DNA of 49,876 bases from Candidatus Gottesmanbacteria bacterium (GCA_023245355.1 JAHFKN010000008.1:1-49876), one strand, 5' to 3'. Shown: positions 11,106 to 19,552, counted from the stretch's first letter. Made by a program: numbers and translations. The notes: generated by a model not told the origin, from the letters alone.

Positions 11106-12350
11106 TTACCAGCCGAAGATTTGTCCCAAGAGTCCTAATAACGAAGCAAATATAATCACGACTGCGCTTCCTGCCAGCAGCCAGTTCTGAACTTTATTGT
11201 TCGTGTGTGTTCCCATAATGGCTTCGTTATTCGCAAATTCATACAGGAAGTAAAAAATGATCGGTAAAATGGCTCCGTTTACGAAATTAGCAGCCAGAGT
11301 TATGGCAAACAACGATACATTCGGCATGAGTGCGACGATGGTTCCGATGACCAGCTGAATGAGAAGCGTCGTATAAAACAGTTTACTTTTCCTGAACGTT
11401 TCATCCAGAGAACCGGAATATCCGAAAAATTCAGAAAACGCGTAGGCCGTGGTAAGCGCGACGATCACACACCCCAACATACCGGCAAACAGCAATCCGA
11501 CTCCGAACAGAATTCCTGCAAAATTTCCGGCAAACGGCCGGATTGCAATAGCGGCCTGCGCTGCATCGGTGACGATAATTTTATTGGCAAAAATCGTTGC
11601 GGCAACAGCCACCATCATAAAAAACGTGAGGGTATCCGTGACAATTGCGCCCAGATAGATTTCCGCGCGGTTGTATTTGAGGTGTTCCGTCGTGAGATGC
11701 TTGTCTTTTACGTACGAGTTGATAAAAAACTGGCCCCAGGCGGTAATGGTTGTTCCCAACACGGCGATGCTCACATAGAGAAACCGCGGCGTTATCTGTC
11801 CGTGCGGGATGATAAGCGAGCTTGTCGCAGTAGCCCAATCCGGTTTAGCCATAAAGGCGGAAATAATATAGGTACCGTAAAATGCGACCAGCACGAGGAA
11901 GAAGCGTTCTACGATGCTGTAGCTCGACAGGACAACAAAAAGATACAGCCCGACAATAATCGCCGGTAAAAAGACTGTCGGATTCAGTCCGAACAGCGAC
12001 AGTGCGGCTTTGAGCCCGGCCACATCCATGATGACAACGGCGAGATTGACGAAAAACAGCAATCCGTACATGACGAGCGCAATCCGTACGCCGTACCGTT
12101 CCCGTATGAGGTCGGCAAGCCCTTTTTCTGCCACGATTGCAATACGCGCCCCGATTTCCTGCGTTATGGCAAGCAGAATCGTCATGGGGATCAGAACGAT
12201 AAATATCTGATATCCGAACGTGGCCGCCGCCATGGAATAGGTTGAAACGCCGGCTGCATCATTATCAGCTACCGCGGTAATAAGGCCGGGTCCGACAATA
12301 GCCAACGCGATCAAAATCCGGTGTTTCCACTGATGAAATAAAGTACGCAT
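11106..12350 (-). CDS. Nramp-related divalent cation transporter (Mg2+-type candidate)
   Basis: The 414-residue polytopic protein has the Nramp fold, with about 11 hydrophobic helices. TM1 reads GPGLITAVADNDAAG (20-34): the canonical metal motif DPGN is replaced by DNDAAG. The TM6 region reads GTTITAWGQFFINS near residue 198, where Mn/Fe transporters have a motif like MPH with the metal-ligating Met. Loss of the thioether ligand is the hallmark of Nramp-related Mg2+ transporters (NRMTs). The adjacent gene encodes a soluble MgtE-N/CBS protein, again pointing to Mg2+. Family membership is solid; the substrate is inferred. The two genes are 5 bp apart. Confidence 0.85.
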   Translation of the reverse strand: MRTLFHQWKHRILIALAIVGPGLITAVADNDAAGVSTYSMAAATFGYQIFIVLIPMTILLAITQEIGARIAIVAEKGLADLIRERYGVRIALVMYGLLFFVNLAVVIMDVAGLKAALSLFGLNPTVFLPAIIVGLYLFVVLSSYSIVERFFLVLVAFYGTYIISAFMAKPDWATATSSLIIPHGQITPRFLYVSIAVLGTTITAWGQFFINSYVKDKHLTTEHLKYNRAEIYLGAIVTDTLTFFMMVAVAATIFANKIIVTDAAQAAIAIRPFAGNFAGILFGVGLLFAGMLGCVIVALTTAYAFSEFFGYSGSLDETFRKSKLFYTTLLIQLVIGTIVALMPNVSLFAITLAANFVNGAILPIIFYFLYEFANNEAIMGTHTNNKVQNWLLAGSAVVIIFASLLGLLGQIFGW

Positions 12351-12355
12351 AGGTG

Positions 12356-13564
12356 TTATGTTCGTTTTTCCTGCATTGATTCTACAAGATCATCAATCGT
12401 TACTATTCCCAGCAGCTGCCGCTTATCATTGATAATGGGGAGGCTGTATATTTTGTATTTCACCATTTTTTTCATCGCGATTTCCGGCGGGGTAGTCAGA
12501 TACACGGCAACCACGTTGGGGATCATGAATTTATACATCGGTACATCTGCGTCCTGCAGGAGTAATTCGTGAAGATTGCATACGCCGACTAATTCTTTCT
12601 TTTTATTGATGACAAAGACGTACGTGAGCGGGGTAGCGAGTGTCGTGTCGCGTTTCATACGGCGCCGGACACTCATTGCCGTTTCTTCCGGTTCAGCGCT
12701 GAAGTAGTCCGTTGTTGCTAAATTACCGATGTCCGTCGTCGAAAGATTCAGCAAATAATCTATTTGTTTTTTTGCGTCTTCGGTGAGGAGCGGAGTGATG
12801 AGGTTTCTTCTGCGTTCCGACAATGTGAGAAGAATATCGACCGCTTCGTCGGGATCAATAAGCGAGAGGATGCCTGCAGCATGTTTCGGCAGAATGCTCC
12901 GGAGAAGCTCCCGTTGTCGTGATACGTTGAGATTCTGGATAACTTCCGCTTCATATTCATTCGGAAGCAGGTCAAGGATTTTTGTCAGATTTTTGACAGA
13001 CAGCCGTTCCAGATGGTCAGCCAGATCCTCCGGTGCCAGTTTTGTGAGCTTGCCCTCTTCGTGTTTGAGTTGTACTTTCCCGCGGGAAAGCTCAAGGGGT
13101 TGGATATTTTCCCAGGGAAGGAAATCACTCCGCAGACTGGTGCCGAAACCGGACACCAGACGGTTTAATGCCTGTTCCAGTTTGAGCCAGCGAGCTATAC
13201 CCAATACGCCGACATCTACTCCTGCGATGACAAAATACGGCTTATCCTGGATGACCACGTCATTGACCCGGACGACTTTATTTCCCTTGATATCGATAAT
13301 CTGCTGATCCAGCAAATGGATTTTGACGGACAGTTCATTGTCGGAAACCCCGCTTGTCTCAAATCCCGGGGTAAGGGTAATGGTCCCGTTGATGGATTTC
13401 ATGTTCGAAATGGGCACGAGGATATGCCCGACACGCGTATCAATCCTAAGTTTGGTAACGAGCGGTTGGTCGGTTGCCAGGAATGCGAAATCCGTAAGCC
13501 GGCCGATGATTTTTCCGTCGGAGGAAGTCACGTATTTGCCTGCCAGTTCTGCAAAATAGAGCAT
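12356..13564 (-). CDS. Soluble PRC-barrel / MgtE-N / CBS regulatory protein
   Basis: Residues 1-80 resemble a PRC barrel (GKIIGRLTDFAF), and a second barrel-like unit spans about 85-175. Residues 180-280 match the superhelical MgtE N-domain (LLPNEYEAEVIQNL, PKHAAGILSLIDPDEAVDIL). Residues 285-402 are a CBS pair ending YSLPIINDKRQLLGIVTIDDL. The MgtE membrane pore is absent. In MgtE the N and CBS domains sense cytosolic Mg2+ and close the channel. Here they probably do this for the Nramp-related transporter encoded 5 bp downstream. The start ATG at 13564 has no clear ribosome site. Confidence 0.88.
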   Translation of the reverse strand: MLYFAELAGKYVTSSDGKIIGRLTDFAFLATDQPLVTKLRIDTRVGHILVPISNMKSINGTITLTPGFETSGVSDNELSVKIHLLDQQIIDIKGNKVVRVNDVVIQDKPYFVIAGVDVGVLGIARWLKLEQALNRLVSGFGTSLRSDFLPWENIQPLELSRGKVQLKHEEGKLTKLAPEDLADHLERLSVKNLTKILDLLPNEYEAEVIQNLNVSRQRELLRSILPKHAAGILSLIDPDEAVDILLTLSERRRNLITPLLTEDAKKQIDYLLNLSTTDIGNLATTDYFSAEPEETAMSVRRRMKRDTTLATPLTYVFVINKKKELVGVCNLHELLLQDADVPMYKFMIPNVVAVYLTTPPEIAMKKMVKYKIYSLPIINDKRQLLGIVTIDDLVESMQEKRT

Positions 13565-13607
13565 ACAATTGATTTTGATCTCTTTTGTGAGAGTAAGTCA
13601 ATACATC

Positions 13608-14627
13608 TTACCGGGGGGTCACGTCCTGCGGCTTGAGGAGGGATAAGACGCGTTTGTGTATTTCCGGGGTCCGGCTGATAACGACCGGAATACGGTAATT
13701 GTCTCCTTCATGATGGGCAATGACGTGCCGCATAACAGCCGATATATCAATGGGGTTACCGTCCTTGTCACTTACCGGGAGTCCGAGCGCTTGGGCTGCC
13801 CGCGCCCAGATAACGAGTTCATACCATGCGCTTCCTTTTACATGATCAATAACGGTATCAAGCATATTATGATGAAGCGCCAGAATGGGATATCCGCTGA
13901 TTCCTGCATCCATGGTCCGTGCGCCGCCGTTTGAAAGGAAAGGAATGTCCTGAAAGTATTGCATGCGGCGGGTCAATGTCGCCATGCGGATAGTGTCGGT
14001 ATCCGAGTGTGTATCAGCTTCTGAAGTGGCCGGAAATTCCGGGTAGACATGAAAAGTTCCCCGGTCATTTTCTACAAATAAAAATTTGTCGTCGACGAGA
14101 CTGATGATACCGACAGCACGAATGTCACCCTGCCTGTCATAGATTGCAATGCCTGTTGTCTGTACGCGGTTATTATTAACGATGCCGTGTGTCATATCGA
14201 GCGGATCTATGATGGCAAACCGTTCGCCGTTTTCTATGGGTTGGTCGACGTCTCCGACGCTTTCCCACCTGGCGCTTTCTTCCGTACGCATAAACAAATG
14301 AGGAATTTCTTCCGTTTTCTGCGTAATGTATAACGCGACTGCGGATCCGACGTTATCAATGCTCCGCTCAGGGTTATAGCTGAATCCTCCGATAGGCTGC
14401 AATAAATCAGGCGATATGGAAGACAGATCTGAGAGTATGGGCTGCAATAAATTGCGGTTTGCCAACAGGTAGGTAAGTACAAATTTTCCTTCCGGGGTTT
14501 TTGCCAAGCCCGCGGTTTCGGCTTCGATGCTGGCAAAACTTACCGCCTCCGGAATTCGTGTGAGCACCCCTTCATAGTTTAGGGGTTCCGGGGTGATACC
14601 GATGGATCGCTCGATTGCCACGGCCAT
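13608..14627 (-). CDS. Inositol-monophosphatase-like (IMPase/FBPase superfamily) phosphatase
   Basis: The metal-site pattern is visible: RTEES near residue 114 (the usual GEE) and IIDPLDMTHGIVNN (140-153), matching DPIDGT. The C-terminal segment SAWYELVIWARAAQALG fits the position of WDxAAG, but the catalytic Asp is not at its usual place and GT of DPIDGT is MT. A sugar or inositol phosphate phosphatase is likely, with substrate unknown. Length (339) is slightly above the family norm. The ATG at 14627 sits 6 nt behind TATAAT. Confidence 0.7.
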   Translation of the reverse strand: MAVAIERSIGITPEPLNYEGVLTRIPEAVSFASIEAETAGLAKTPEGKFVLTYLLANRNLLQPILSDLSSISPDLLQPIGGFSYNPERSIDNVGSAVALYITQKTEEIPHLFMRTEESARWESVGDVDQPIENGERFAIIDPLDMTHGIVNNNRVQTTGIAIYDRQGDIRAVGIISLVDDKFLFVENDRGTFHVYPEFPATSEADTHSDTDTIRMATLTRRMQYFQDIPFLSNGGARTMDAGISGYPILALHHNMLDTVIDHVKGSAWYELVIWARAAQALGLPVSDKDGNPIDISAVMRHVIAHHEGDNYRIPVVISRTPEIHKRVLSLLKPQDVTPR

Positions 14628-14633
14628 GGGGTG

Positions 14634-14639
14634 ATTATA
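14634..14639 (-). promoter_or_regulatory. -10 box of the IMPase-like gene
   Basis: TATAAT on the minus strand, 6 nt before the ATG at 14627; no Shine-Dalgarno fits between them. Confidence 0.65.
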
Positions 14640-14718
14640 GTCAATGATGGCCTATAATGCAATCGGTATGATCTATTATGAAATAGATTGATTACTAAAG
14701 CTGCTTATATAGTAATTA

Positions 14719-14746
14719 TTGATTTTAGAGGAAATTCCTATACAAT
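14719..14746 (+). promoter_or_regulatory. Promoter of the gene at 14757
   Basis: TTGATT (14719-14724), a 16-bp spacer and TACAAT (14741-14746). The expected start point falls within a few bases of the ATG at 14757. Confidence 0.55.
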
Positions 14747-14756
14747 TACGGTTTCT

Positions 14757-15047
14757 ATGACAATACGGACAGAGCGATTAAGGCGACACGACAGCGAGCT
14801 TATGAGAGCGCGGGAAACTAAAGTGGATCCGCATCATATGCCGGATGTTATCCCGTTAACGCGGGTAGCAGGCGGGACAACGGGAGCGGGAAGAAACCGC
14901 CTCATTTCCGTGCGGCGTATGCAATGTCATGGCGGAACCCCCCGGCATGTGGATTACTGCGGCACCGGAACAGGGATAATCGGGGAGTGCAGCAGCTGCG
15001 GGACGAACGTGTATTGGGAATCCAGGCTAAAAATCTGGACAACGTAG
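14757..15047 (+). CDS. Small putative zinc-binding protein
   Basis: Ninety-six residues, not recognised. The basic N-terminal half is followed by a Cys/His cluster: C..H near residues 57-58, then H..C, then CSSC, ending with an aromatic/basic tail. The spacing suggests a zinc ribbon. The start is set by the promoter at 14719-14746; frames extending further upstream would begin inside that promoter. Confidence 0.5.
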   Translation: MTIRTERLRRHDSELMRARETKVDPHHMPDVIPLTRVAGGTTGAGRNRLISVRRMQCHGGTPRHVDYCGTGTGIIGECSSCGTNVYWESRLKIWTT

Positions 15048-15050
15048 GCA

Positions 15051-15356
15051 TTAATTATCCGTAGATTCGATACCTTTACGCATGACACGGCCCGGCAGTC
15101 GCTGCTCTCTTCTGTGCGGACGCTTTGTTTCTCTGGCATCACTGGTCGTAGAACTCAGGAGCGGGTCGCATTCAAAAATCTCAATCGTGTGACCGCGGTC
15201 TCTGGTCGCGCAGAATCCTATATTCATTTGTGCGAGATTCCGTACTTGTTTCCAGTGTACGTTAAACATTGCTGCCACGGCATCCGCATCGAGGACACAG
15301 CCTTGTTGACTGGTAAGATATGCTATGATTTGCTGGCTTTTGGATGTTTCTTTCAT
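15051..15356 (-). CDS. Small HTH-like hypothetical protein
   Basis: The ATG at 15356 has GGAAGGAAAT just upstream and overlaps the stop of the preceding gene (TAATG), a clear coupling signal that outweighs an ATG at 15383. The 101 residues open with a helical segment (SQQIIAYLTSQQG), then DADAVAAMFNVHWKQVRNL, which reads as a recognition-helix pair, then a beta hairpin (GFCATRDRGHTIEIFE) and a basic tail. The order resembles a winged helix and that of its neighbour. No family assigned. Confidence 0.55.
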   Translation of the reverse strand: MKETSKSQQIIAYLTSQQGCVLDADAVAAMFNVHWKQVRNLAQMNIGFCATRDRGHTIEIFECDPLLSSTTSDARETKRPHRREQRLPGRVMRKGIESTDN

Positions 15357-15682
15357 TATTTCCTTCCGATGTGCCAATTCCATCGTTTTACGCCGTTGGA
15401 TATGCCGCGGCCGTCACCGTTGTCCCTATCCGGCCGGACTCTGTGTGTATTGCTTAGCAGCATAGCACCGGATTCTACGATGATTGCTCCGTTACGTATA
15501 TGCACCTGACCGATTTGCTCCCGGACATATTTTTCTACGGTAGAGCGGTCTATGCGGGCAAATGAAGCAGCTTCTTCGTAAAATTGTTCGGCATTGATCC
15601 CCTCAGTGTCTCCTGAATACCCTTGGAGAATCATGAGAATAAGTTGTTTTTTGGATCCGCGTTTTCCGAATTCTTTACTCAT
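15356..15682 (-). CDS. Small HTH-like hypothetical protein, coupled to the next gene
   Basis: The 108 residues begin MSKEFGKRGSKKQLILMIL. A helical region with FARIDRSTVEKYVREQIGQ looks like a helix-turn-helix, followed by the beta hairpin VHIRNGAIIVESGAMLL and a basic Arg/Asn-rich tail. The layout parallels the downstream partner at 15051-15356, so the pair could be diverged duplicates that dimerise on DNA. It is divergent from the PD-(D/E)XK candidate with only 31 bp between starts. Confidence 0.55.
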   Translation of the reverse strand: MSKEFGKRGSKKQLILMILQGYSGDTEGINAEQFYEEAASFARIDRSTVEKYVREQIGQVHIRNGAIIVESGAMLLSNTHRVRPDRDNGDGRGISNGVKRWNWHIGRK

Positions 15683-15697
15683 AGGCGAGGTATGTAT

Positions 15698-15703
15698 TAT
15701 ACT
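15698..15703 (+). promoter_or_regulatory. -10 box of the gene at 15714
   Basis: TATACT, 10 nt before the ATG at 15714, inside the 31-bp divergent intergenic region. The start point would fall 3-5 nt before the ATG. Confidence 0.55.
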
Positions 15704-15713
15704 ACAGGCCTAT

Positions 15714-16547
15714 ATGACAGCGATAGAACGCGAAATACATATGCCTGTACAGGAGAGCGAACGTCCTGTGCGCGTTAAGTTGTGGGAGGCGCTTGTTACT
15801 TCCGATGTTGAAAAAGACTATATACCTGACCGTGTCAGGCAGCAGGTCGTGTTTGACAGGGTAGAGTGGAAAACGTTTCAGGAAGACCTCGCGAAAGATT
15901 CAGGAGGCACCGGGGAAGGAGCGGGAAAACGGCTCCGCGGCAAGTTGTTTGAAATGCTTATTAACGCTGATCCGGCATTCGGAGAACGCAGCCCGCTCGA
16001 ATTGGAACTGTTGTCGTTGGCGCATAATCCTGATGCCTATGGGCTAGGGAAGGAGTTGGGGTATCACCGGAATCCCGATATGGCCTTTCTTATCGTAGAA
16101 AAAGAAGACGGCGTTGTCATTGAAGGAGTCGGCGAATCGAAATTGGGGCTTTTAAACGAGCGGTCATTCCATCAGTTGTCGGAGACAGGGTTTGCCCGCG
16201 GTGTAAAAGCATTGGTTGAAGTCGTAAACGCCTTGCCGGATCCTGCAGCGCATGGTCTGATCGAAGTTGCGCGGGCCCGTGAATCATTGGATCCGGACAA
16301 ACAGCTACTTACCATGGCACCGGAGTTTACTCAGTTACTTGTGGTCCCGGCAAACCGCACTCCTGAGTGGAGCAGTACCCTCATTAACCGCAGGGAGTTT
16401 ACCATCGACAAGCGGAATCAATTCTATGAATTATTAAACGATACGGAGCATGTGATGGTACAAAGAGCTGCGTTTTCGACTGCGGAAGTCGGCGCGATGG
16501 CAGCAGCGGCCGGGGATACGCTCAGGCCTCGACGGTCCGCGTCCTGA
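15714..16547 (+). CDS. Candidate PD-(D/E)XK nuclease-fold protein
   Basis: The 277 residues belong to no named family I know. The middle contains GKLFEML (Glu80), NPDMAFLIV (P121-D122) and VIEGVGESKLG (E141-S-K143). This is the order and spacing of the PD-(D/E)XK core: helix Glu, then Asp, then ExK about 19 residues later. The rest is helical and acidic, with no DNA-binding domain visible. A DNA repair or defence nuclease is possible but unproven. The start at 15714 follows a -10 box; an upstream in-frame ATG at 15594 lies within the divergent gene. Its 3' end overlaps the convergent gene by 26 bp. Confidence 0.55.
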   Translation: MTAIEREIHMPVQESERPVRVKLWEALVTSDVEKDYIPDRVRQQVVFDRVEWKTFQEDLAKDSGGTGEGAGKRLRGKLFEMLINADPAFGERSPLELELLSLAHNPDAYGLGKELGYHRNPDMAFLIVEKEDGVVIEGVGESKLGLLNERSFHQLSETGFARGVKALVEVVNALPDPAAHGLIEVARARESLDPDKQLLTMAPEFTQLLVVPANRTPEWSSTLINRREFTIDKRNQFYELLNDTEHVMVQRAAFSTAEVGAMAAAAGDTLRPRRSAS

Positions 16548-16890
16548 CAATATCAAACGCCAGTGCCCGTGAAGCCAGACGCGCCGGCATAAAACGTAAT
16601 CCCTCTTTAATGGGCGCCTCATTGATCATCCACCCGTTTTGTCCGTGGTGTAATGTAAAAATTTCTCCTTCCAGCGGCTGCGGACGTGAACTATCGTGGG
16701 AATCGGCAATAATGATTTGACGCGCCTCGAGAGGTAATAAGACTTGCTCTTCAAAATCTCCTGTAAAACGTCTGTGCCGTTTCGGGCGCCTGCTTTCTTC
16801 CATGCGTGTCCAAATGGTAAGTGCGCGTTCGGGGAATGCGGAAGGACCGATGATGATACGGAGCCGTGGTTCGCGATCTGATCGTGCCAT
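16522..16890 (-). CDS. Hypothetical basic protein
   Basis: Not recognised. The 122-residue product is Arg-rich and soluble (MARSDREPRLRIIIG at the N-terminus; RRPKRHRRF in the middle). The start at 16890 is chosen because a TATAAT at 16924-16929 would put the mRNA start near 16917, downstream of the alternative ATG at 16959. Confidence 0.5.
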   Translation of the reverse strand: MARSDREPRLRIIIGPSAFPERALTIWTRMEESRRPKRHRRFTGDFEEQVLLPLEARQIIIADSHDSSRPQPLEGEIFTLHHGQNGWMINEAPIKEGLRFMPARLASRALAFDIVRTRTVEA

Positions 16891-16923
16891 GGGTTTGTAT
16901 ATTTCTCGGGCAAGACTTTTTGT

Positions 16924-16929
16924 ATTATA
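16924..16929 (-). promoter_or_regulatory. -10 box upstream of the gene at 16890
   Basis: TATAAT on the minus strand, 33 nt before the ATG; predicts a 5' UTR of roughly 27 nt without a recognisable Shine-Dalgarno. Confidence 0.5.
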
Positions 16930-16974
16930 CGTACGGAATAACGGAGCGCAAGAGGTCAAAATCGAAAGAAACGT

Positions 16975-17256
16975 TTATCTTCTGGCGATCCGGGAAAAAT
17001 AGTCAGCTGCCTTGGTTCGGGCCCGTTCGATTGCTTCTCTAAGTTGATCCGGCTGCGCGCATCCAGGGAGAACCTGTCGTGTCGTATCACGAAGAAAGGT
17101 CGCAAAACTTCTCCGTGTAAAATGCTGGGCAAGTTTCGGATCATCAAAATAGTCGGCTTGGCCGTCTACGATTTTGGCGTAGGAGCATTTGCCTGTTGCG
17201 GCACCCTGACAAAAATGTTTTTCCAGGCAGGATTCGGCAGTGGTACGGTGTGGCAT
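16975..17256 (-). CDS. Small Cys-containing hypothetical protein
   Basis: Ninety-three residues. The N-terminal third carries CLEKHFCQGAATGKC, a Cys/His cluster that may bind zinc or iron, followed by an Arg-rich helical region with DDPKLAQHFTRRSFATFLRDT. No family recognised. The start at 17256 rather than 17292 is set by TATAAT 9 nt upstream. Confidence 0.5.
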   Translation of the reverse strand: MPHRTTAESCLEKHFCQGAATGKCSYAKIVDGQADYFDDPKLAQHFTRRSFATFLRDTTRQVLPGCAQPDQLREAIERARTKAADYFSRIARR

Positions 17257-17265
17257 AGAGTGAGG

Positions 17266-17271
17266 ATTATA
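17266..17271 (-). promoter_or_regulatory. -10 box of the gene at 17256
   Basis: TATAAT, 9 nt before the ATG on the minus strand; leaderless geometry. Confidence 0.6.
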
Positions 17272-17300
17272 CAAATCCGATTTTGTAAACACAAGCGTAA

Positions 17301-17329
17301 TTGTGTATAAGGTAGAAATATCCTATAAT
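17301..17329 (+). promoter_or_regulatory. Promoter of the gene at 17336
   Basis: TTGTGT (17301-17306), a 17-bp spacer, then TATAAT (17324-17329). The expected start point coincides with the ATG at 17336. Confidence 0.6.
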
Positions 17330-17335
17330 ATGTTT

Positions 17336-17590
17336 ATGTCTCCAATGGTTGAATCACGAAAGGGTACGGCTGTGATAAACGGTGAGATCCGCATTACACA
17401 CATCCGGCGGAATAAAATCACTATCGAAATTTTTTCTGAAGAAGACAGACGTATGTTTCAGGCGGTGTATGATCCGAAAAATACGAGTGTTACCGCAGAT
17501 GAATTTGGTCCGATAACATGGAACGGGCATGATGTAAAATCATTCGGATTATTCGGGCGGGTTCAGGTTATTCCGCCGCAGAATACGTGA
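17336..17590 (+). CDS. Small hypothetical protein, beta-rich
   Basis: Eighty-four residues, not recognised. Alternating hydrophobic and charged residues (GEIRITHIRRNKITIEIFSE) suggest a small beta barrel. It sits 50 bp upstream of lepA on the same strand, but lepA has its own -10 box. ATG 17336 is preferred over ATG 17330 and GTG 17303 because of the promoter position. Confidence 0.55.
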   Translation: MSPMVESRKGTAVINGEIRITHIRRNKITIEIFSEEDRRMFQAVYDPKNTSVTADEFGPITWNGHDVKSFGLFGRVQVIPPQNT

Positions 17591-17594
17591 AAAA

Positions 17595-17614
17595 AGCCGG
17601 TGTGTAGGGAACAC
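17595..17614 (+). other. Hairpin between the small gene and lepA
   Basis: CGGTGT and ACACCG (about 17599-17615) form a short stem just after the stop at 17590. There is no T-run, so a weak terminator at best. Confidence 0.35.
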
Positions 17615-17628
17615 CGCATGCTTCATGG

Positions 17629-17634
17629 TAGAAT
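17629..17634 (+). promoter_or_regulatory. -10 box of lepA
   Basis: TAGAAT, 6 nt before the lepA ATG; leaderless geometry. No good -35 is visible. Confidence 0.5.
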
Positions 17635-17640
17635 TGCACC

Positions 17641-19512
17641 ATGTCTGATCAGTCCCACATCCGGAATTTTGCAATTATCGCGCACATCGATCATGGTAAA
17701 TCGACGCTTGCGGACCGCTTGCTTGAGATGACAGGTACGGTTGCGAAGCGCGAAATGCATGCGCAACTCCTCGATAGCAATCCTATTGAACGGGAACGCG
17801 GCATTACGATTAAACTGGCGCCTGTCAGAATGCACTGGAAGGGCTATATTCTCAATCTGATTGACACGCCCGGACATGTGGACTTCGGGTATGAAGTATC
17901 ACGGTCACTTGCCGCCTGTGAAGGTGCGCTTTTAGTCGTCGATGCCACACAGGGCGTGCAGGCACAAACATTGGCAAATCTTCATCAAGCCCGGGCGCAT
18001 CATCTGACCATTATTCCGCTGCTTAACAAAATTGACATGCCGCATGCGCGGGTAGAGGAAACCAAAGAAGAGCTGCGGGCGCTGGGGTTTGCCGATGAAG
18101 ACATGATAGAAATATCTGCAAAAACCGGACAAAACGTCGACGCAGTGCTGGAAGCGATTCTAAAAAGGATTCCTTCCCCGCAGGGAAACCCTCAAGCGCC
18201 ACTTCGGGCTCTTATTTTTTCGTCCCATTATGATACACATCGGGGAGTGGTGATATTTGTTCGCATTGTTGATGGTTCGATATCGTATGATCCGATTCTT
18301 AGGATACGCTGTTTGGCAACCAACAGCGATATAGCGCCTATTGAATTGGGGATTTTTTCGCCCGCGATGATGCCGGTAGCAGGACTTGCATGCGGAGAGG
18401 TGGGATACATCGCAACCGGACTCAAAAACGTGAAGCTCGCCAAAGTCGGGGATACCGTGACGTTCGGGGACATGTCCGGAACCCGCAATGATGCGCTTAT
18501 GGCGTCTCATGAGCCGCTTGCGGGGTATAAAGAGCCCAAATCCATGGTATTTTTGGGATTGTTCCCGATGGCGGCTGATGAATATCAGGATTCCCGCGAA
18601 GCGATGGAGAAGCTGCAGCTTTCTGACAGTGCATTCACGTTCCGTCCGATATCGTCTTTGGCTCTCGGTAACGGATTCCATTGCGGATTTTTGGGATTAC
18701 TCCATGCGGAGGTCGTACAGGAGCGGATTTTACGGGAATTTGATCTCACGATGCTAGCTACCAGCCCGTCGGTTGAATACCGCGTAACATTCAAACTCGG
18801 CGTGGACTATCATAAACTCGGATTTACGTTAAATCATGTGGTTGCACAAACAAACGGCTTTGTGACGGTCAGTATACAATCGGCGTCCGAATTGCCGGAT
18901 CCTACATATGTCGAAAAAGTAGAGGAGCCGGTCATGAATGTGTCGATTTACGGTCCGAAGCGGTTTGTCGGTGCGATTATGCAGCTTGCCCAGGAAAAAC
19001 GGGCGGAATACGTGGACTTGGTGTATGTCGGTGATCAGGCGCAGTTTACATATCTTATTCCGCTTGCCGAGATGATTGTCGATTTTTTTGACCGCCTCAA
19101 ATCCGTGACCGAAGGGTATGCAAGTTTAGATTATGAATTTTTTGATTGGCAGGCGGCACAGGTTGCGAAAGTTGATATTCTGGTGAACAAGGAAAAAGTC
19201 GACGCCTTTTCATTTCTGGTCATAGAAAAGGACGCGATTATCCGCAGCCGGGATATTGTAGAGCGTCTCGCTGCCGTTATCCCGAGGCAGCAGTTTGAGA
19301 TTCCGATTCAGGCCGCCATCGGGGGAGGAGTCATTGCCCGCGCTGATGTGAAATCATACCGCAAAGACGTCACGAAAAAACTCTATGGCGGCGACCGGAC
19401 GCGGAAAGATAAATTGCTGGACAAGCAGAAGAAGGGGAAAGCCAAAATGAAGCGCATCGGCAATGTGGAAATACCCCAGAGTGCGTTTTTTGCAGTATTG
19501 AAACGGGAGTAG
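17641..19512 (+). CDS. lepA: Elongation factor 4 (LepA) GTPase
   Basis: Ribosome-associated translational GTPase acting on stalled or mis-translocated ribosomes. G1 AHIDHGKST, G2 RGITI, G3 DTPGH, G4 NKID and G5 SAKTG are all intact in the first 170 residues. EF-G-like domains II, III and V follow. The C-terminus carries the LepA-specific domain with DVKSYRKDVTKKLYGGD, a Lys-rich stretch and a final IPQSAFFAVLK. At 623 residues it is slightly longer than the usual 600. Its neighbours are unrelated small genes, so it probably has its own leaderless transcript. Confidence 0.97.
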   Translation: MSDQSHIRNFAIIAHIDHGKSTLADRLLEMTGTVAKREMHAQLLDSNPIERERGITIKLAPVRMHWKGYILNLIDTPGHVDFGYEVSRSLAACEGALLVVDATQGVQAQTLANLHQARAHHLTIIPLLNKIDMPHARVEETKEELRALGFADEDMIEISAKTGQNVDAVLEAILKRIPSPQGNPQAPLRALIFSSHYDTHRGVVIFVRIVDGSISYDPILRIRCLATNSDIAPIELGIFSPAMMPVAGLACGEVGYIATGLKNVKLAKVGDTVTFGDMSGTRNDALMASHEPLAGYKEPKSMVFLGLFPMAADEYQDSREAMEKLQLSDSAFTFRPISSLALGNGFHCGFLGLLHAEVVQERILREFDLTMLATSPSVEYRVTFKLGVDYHKLGFTLNHVVAQTNGFVTVSIQSASELPDPTYVEKVEEPVMNVSIYGPKRFVGAIMQLAQEKRAEYVDLVYVGDQAQFTYLIPLAEMIVDFFDRLKSVTEGYASLDYEFFDWQAAQVAKVDILVNKEKVDAFSFLVIEKDAIIRSRDIVERLAAVIPRQQFEIPIQAAIGGGVIARADVKSYRKDVTKKLYGGDRTRKDKLLDKQKKGKAKMKRIGNVEIPQSAFFAVLKRE

Positions 19513-19540
19513 TTGACAACGGACAGTTGACCGGTATACG
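19513..19540 (+). promoter_or_regulatory. Promoter of the gene at 19553
   Basis: TTGACA (19513-19518), 16 bp, TATACG (19535-19540). A second TTGACC occurs at 19527-19532. The expected start lies about 6 nt before the ATG. Confidence 0.55.
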
Positions 19541-19552
19541 CTGGATATTGTT

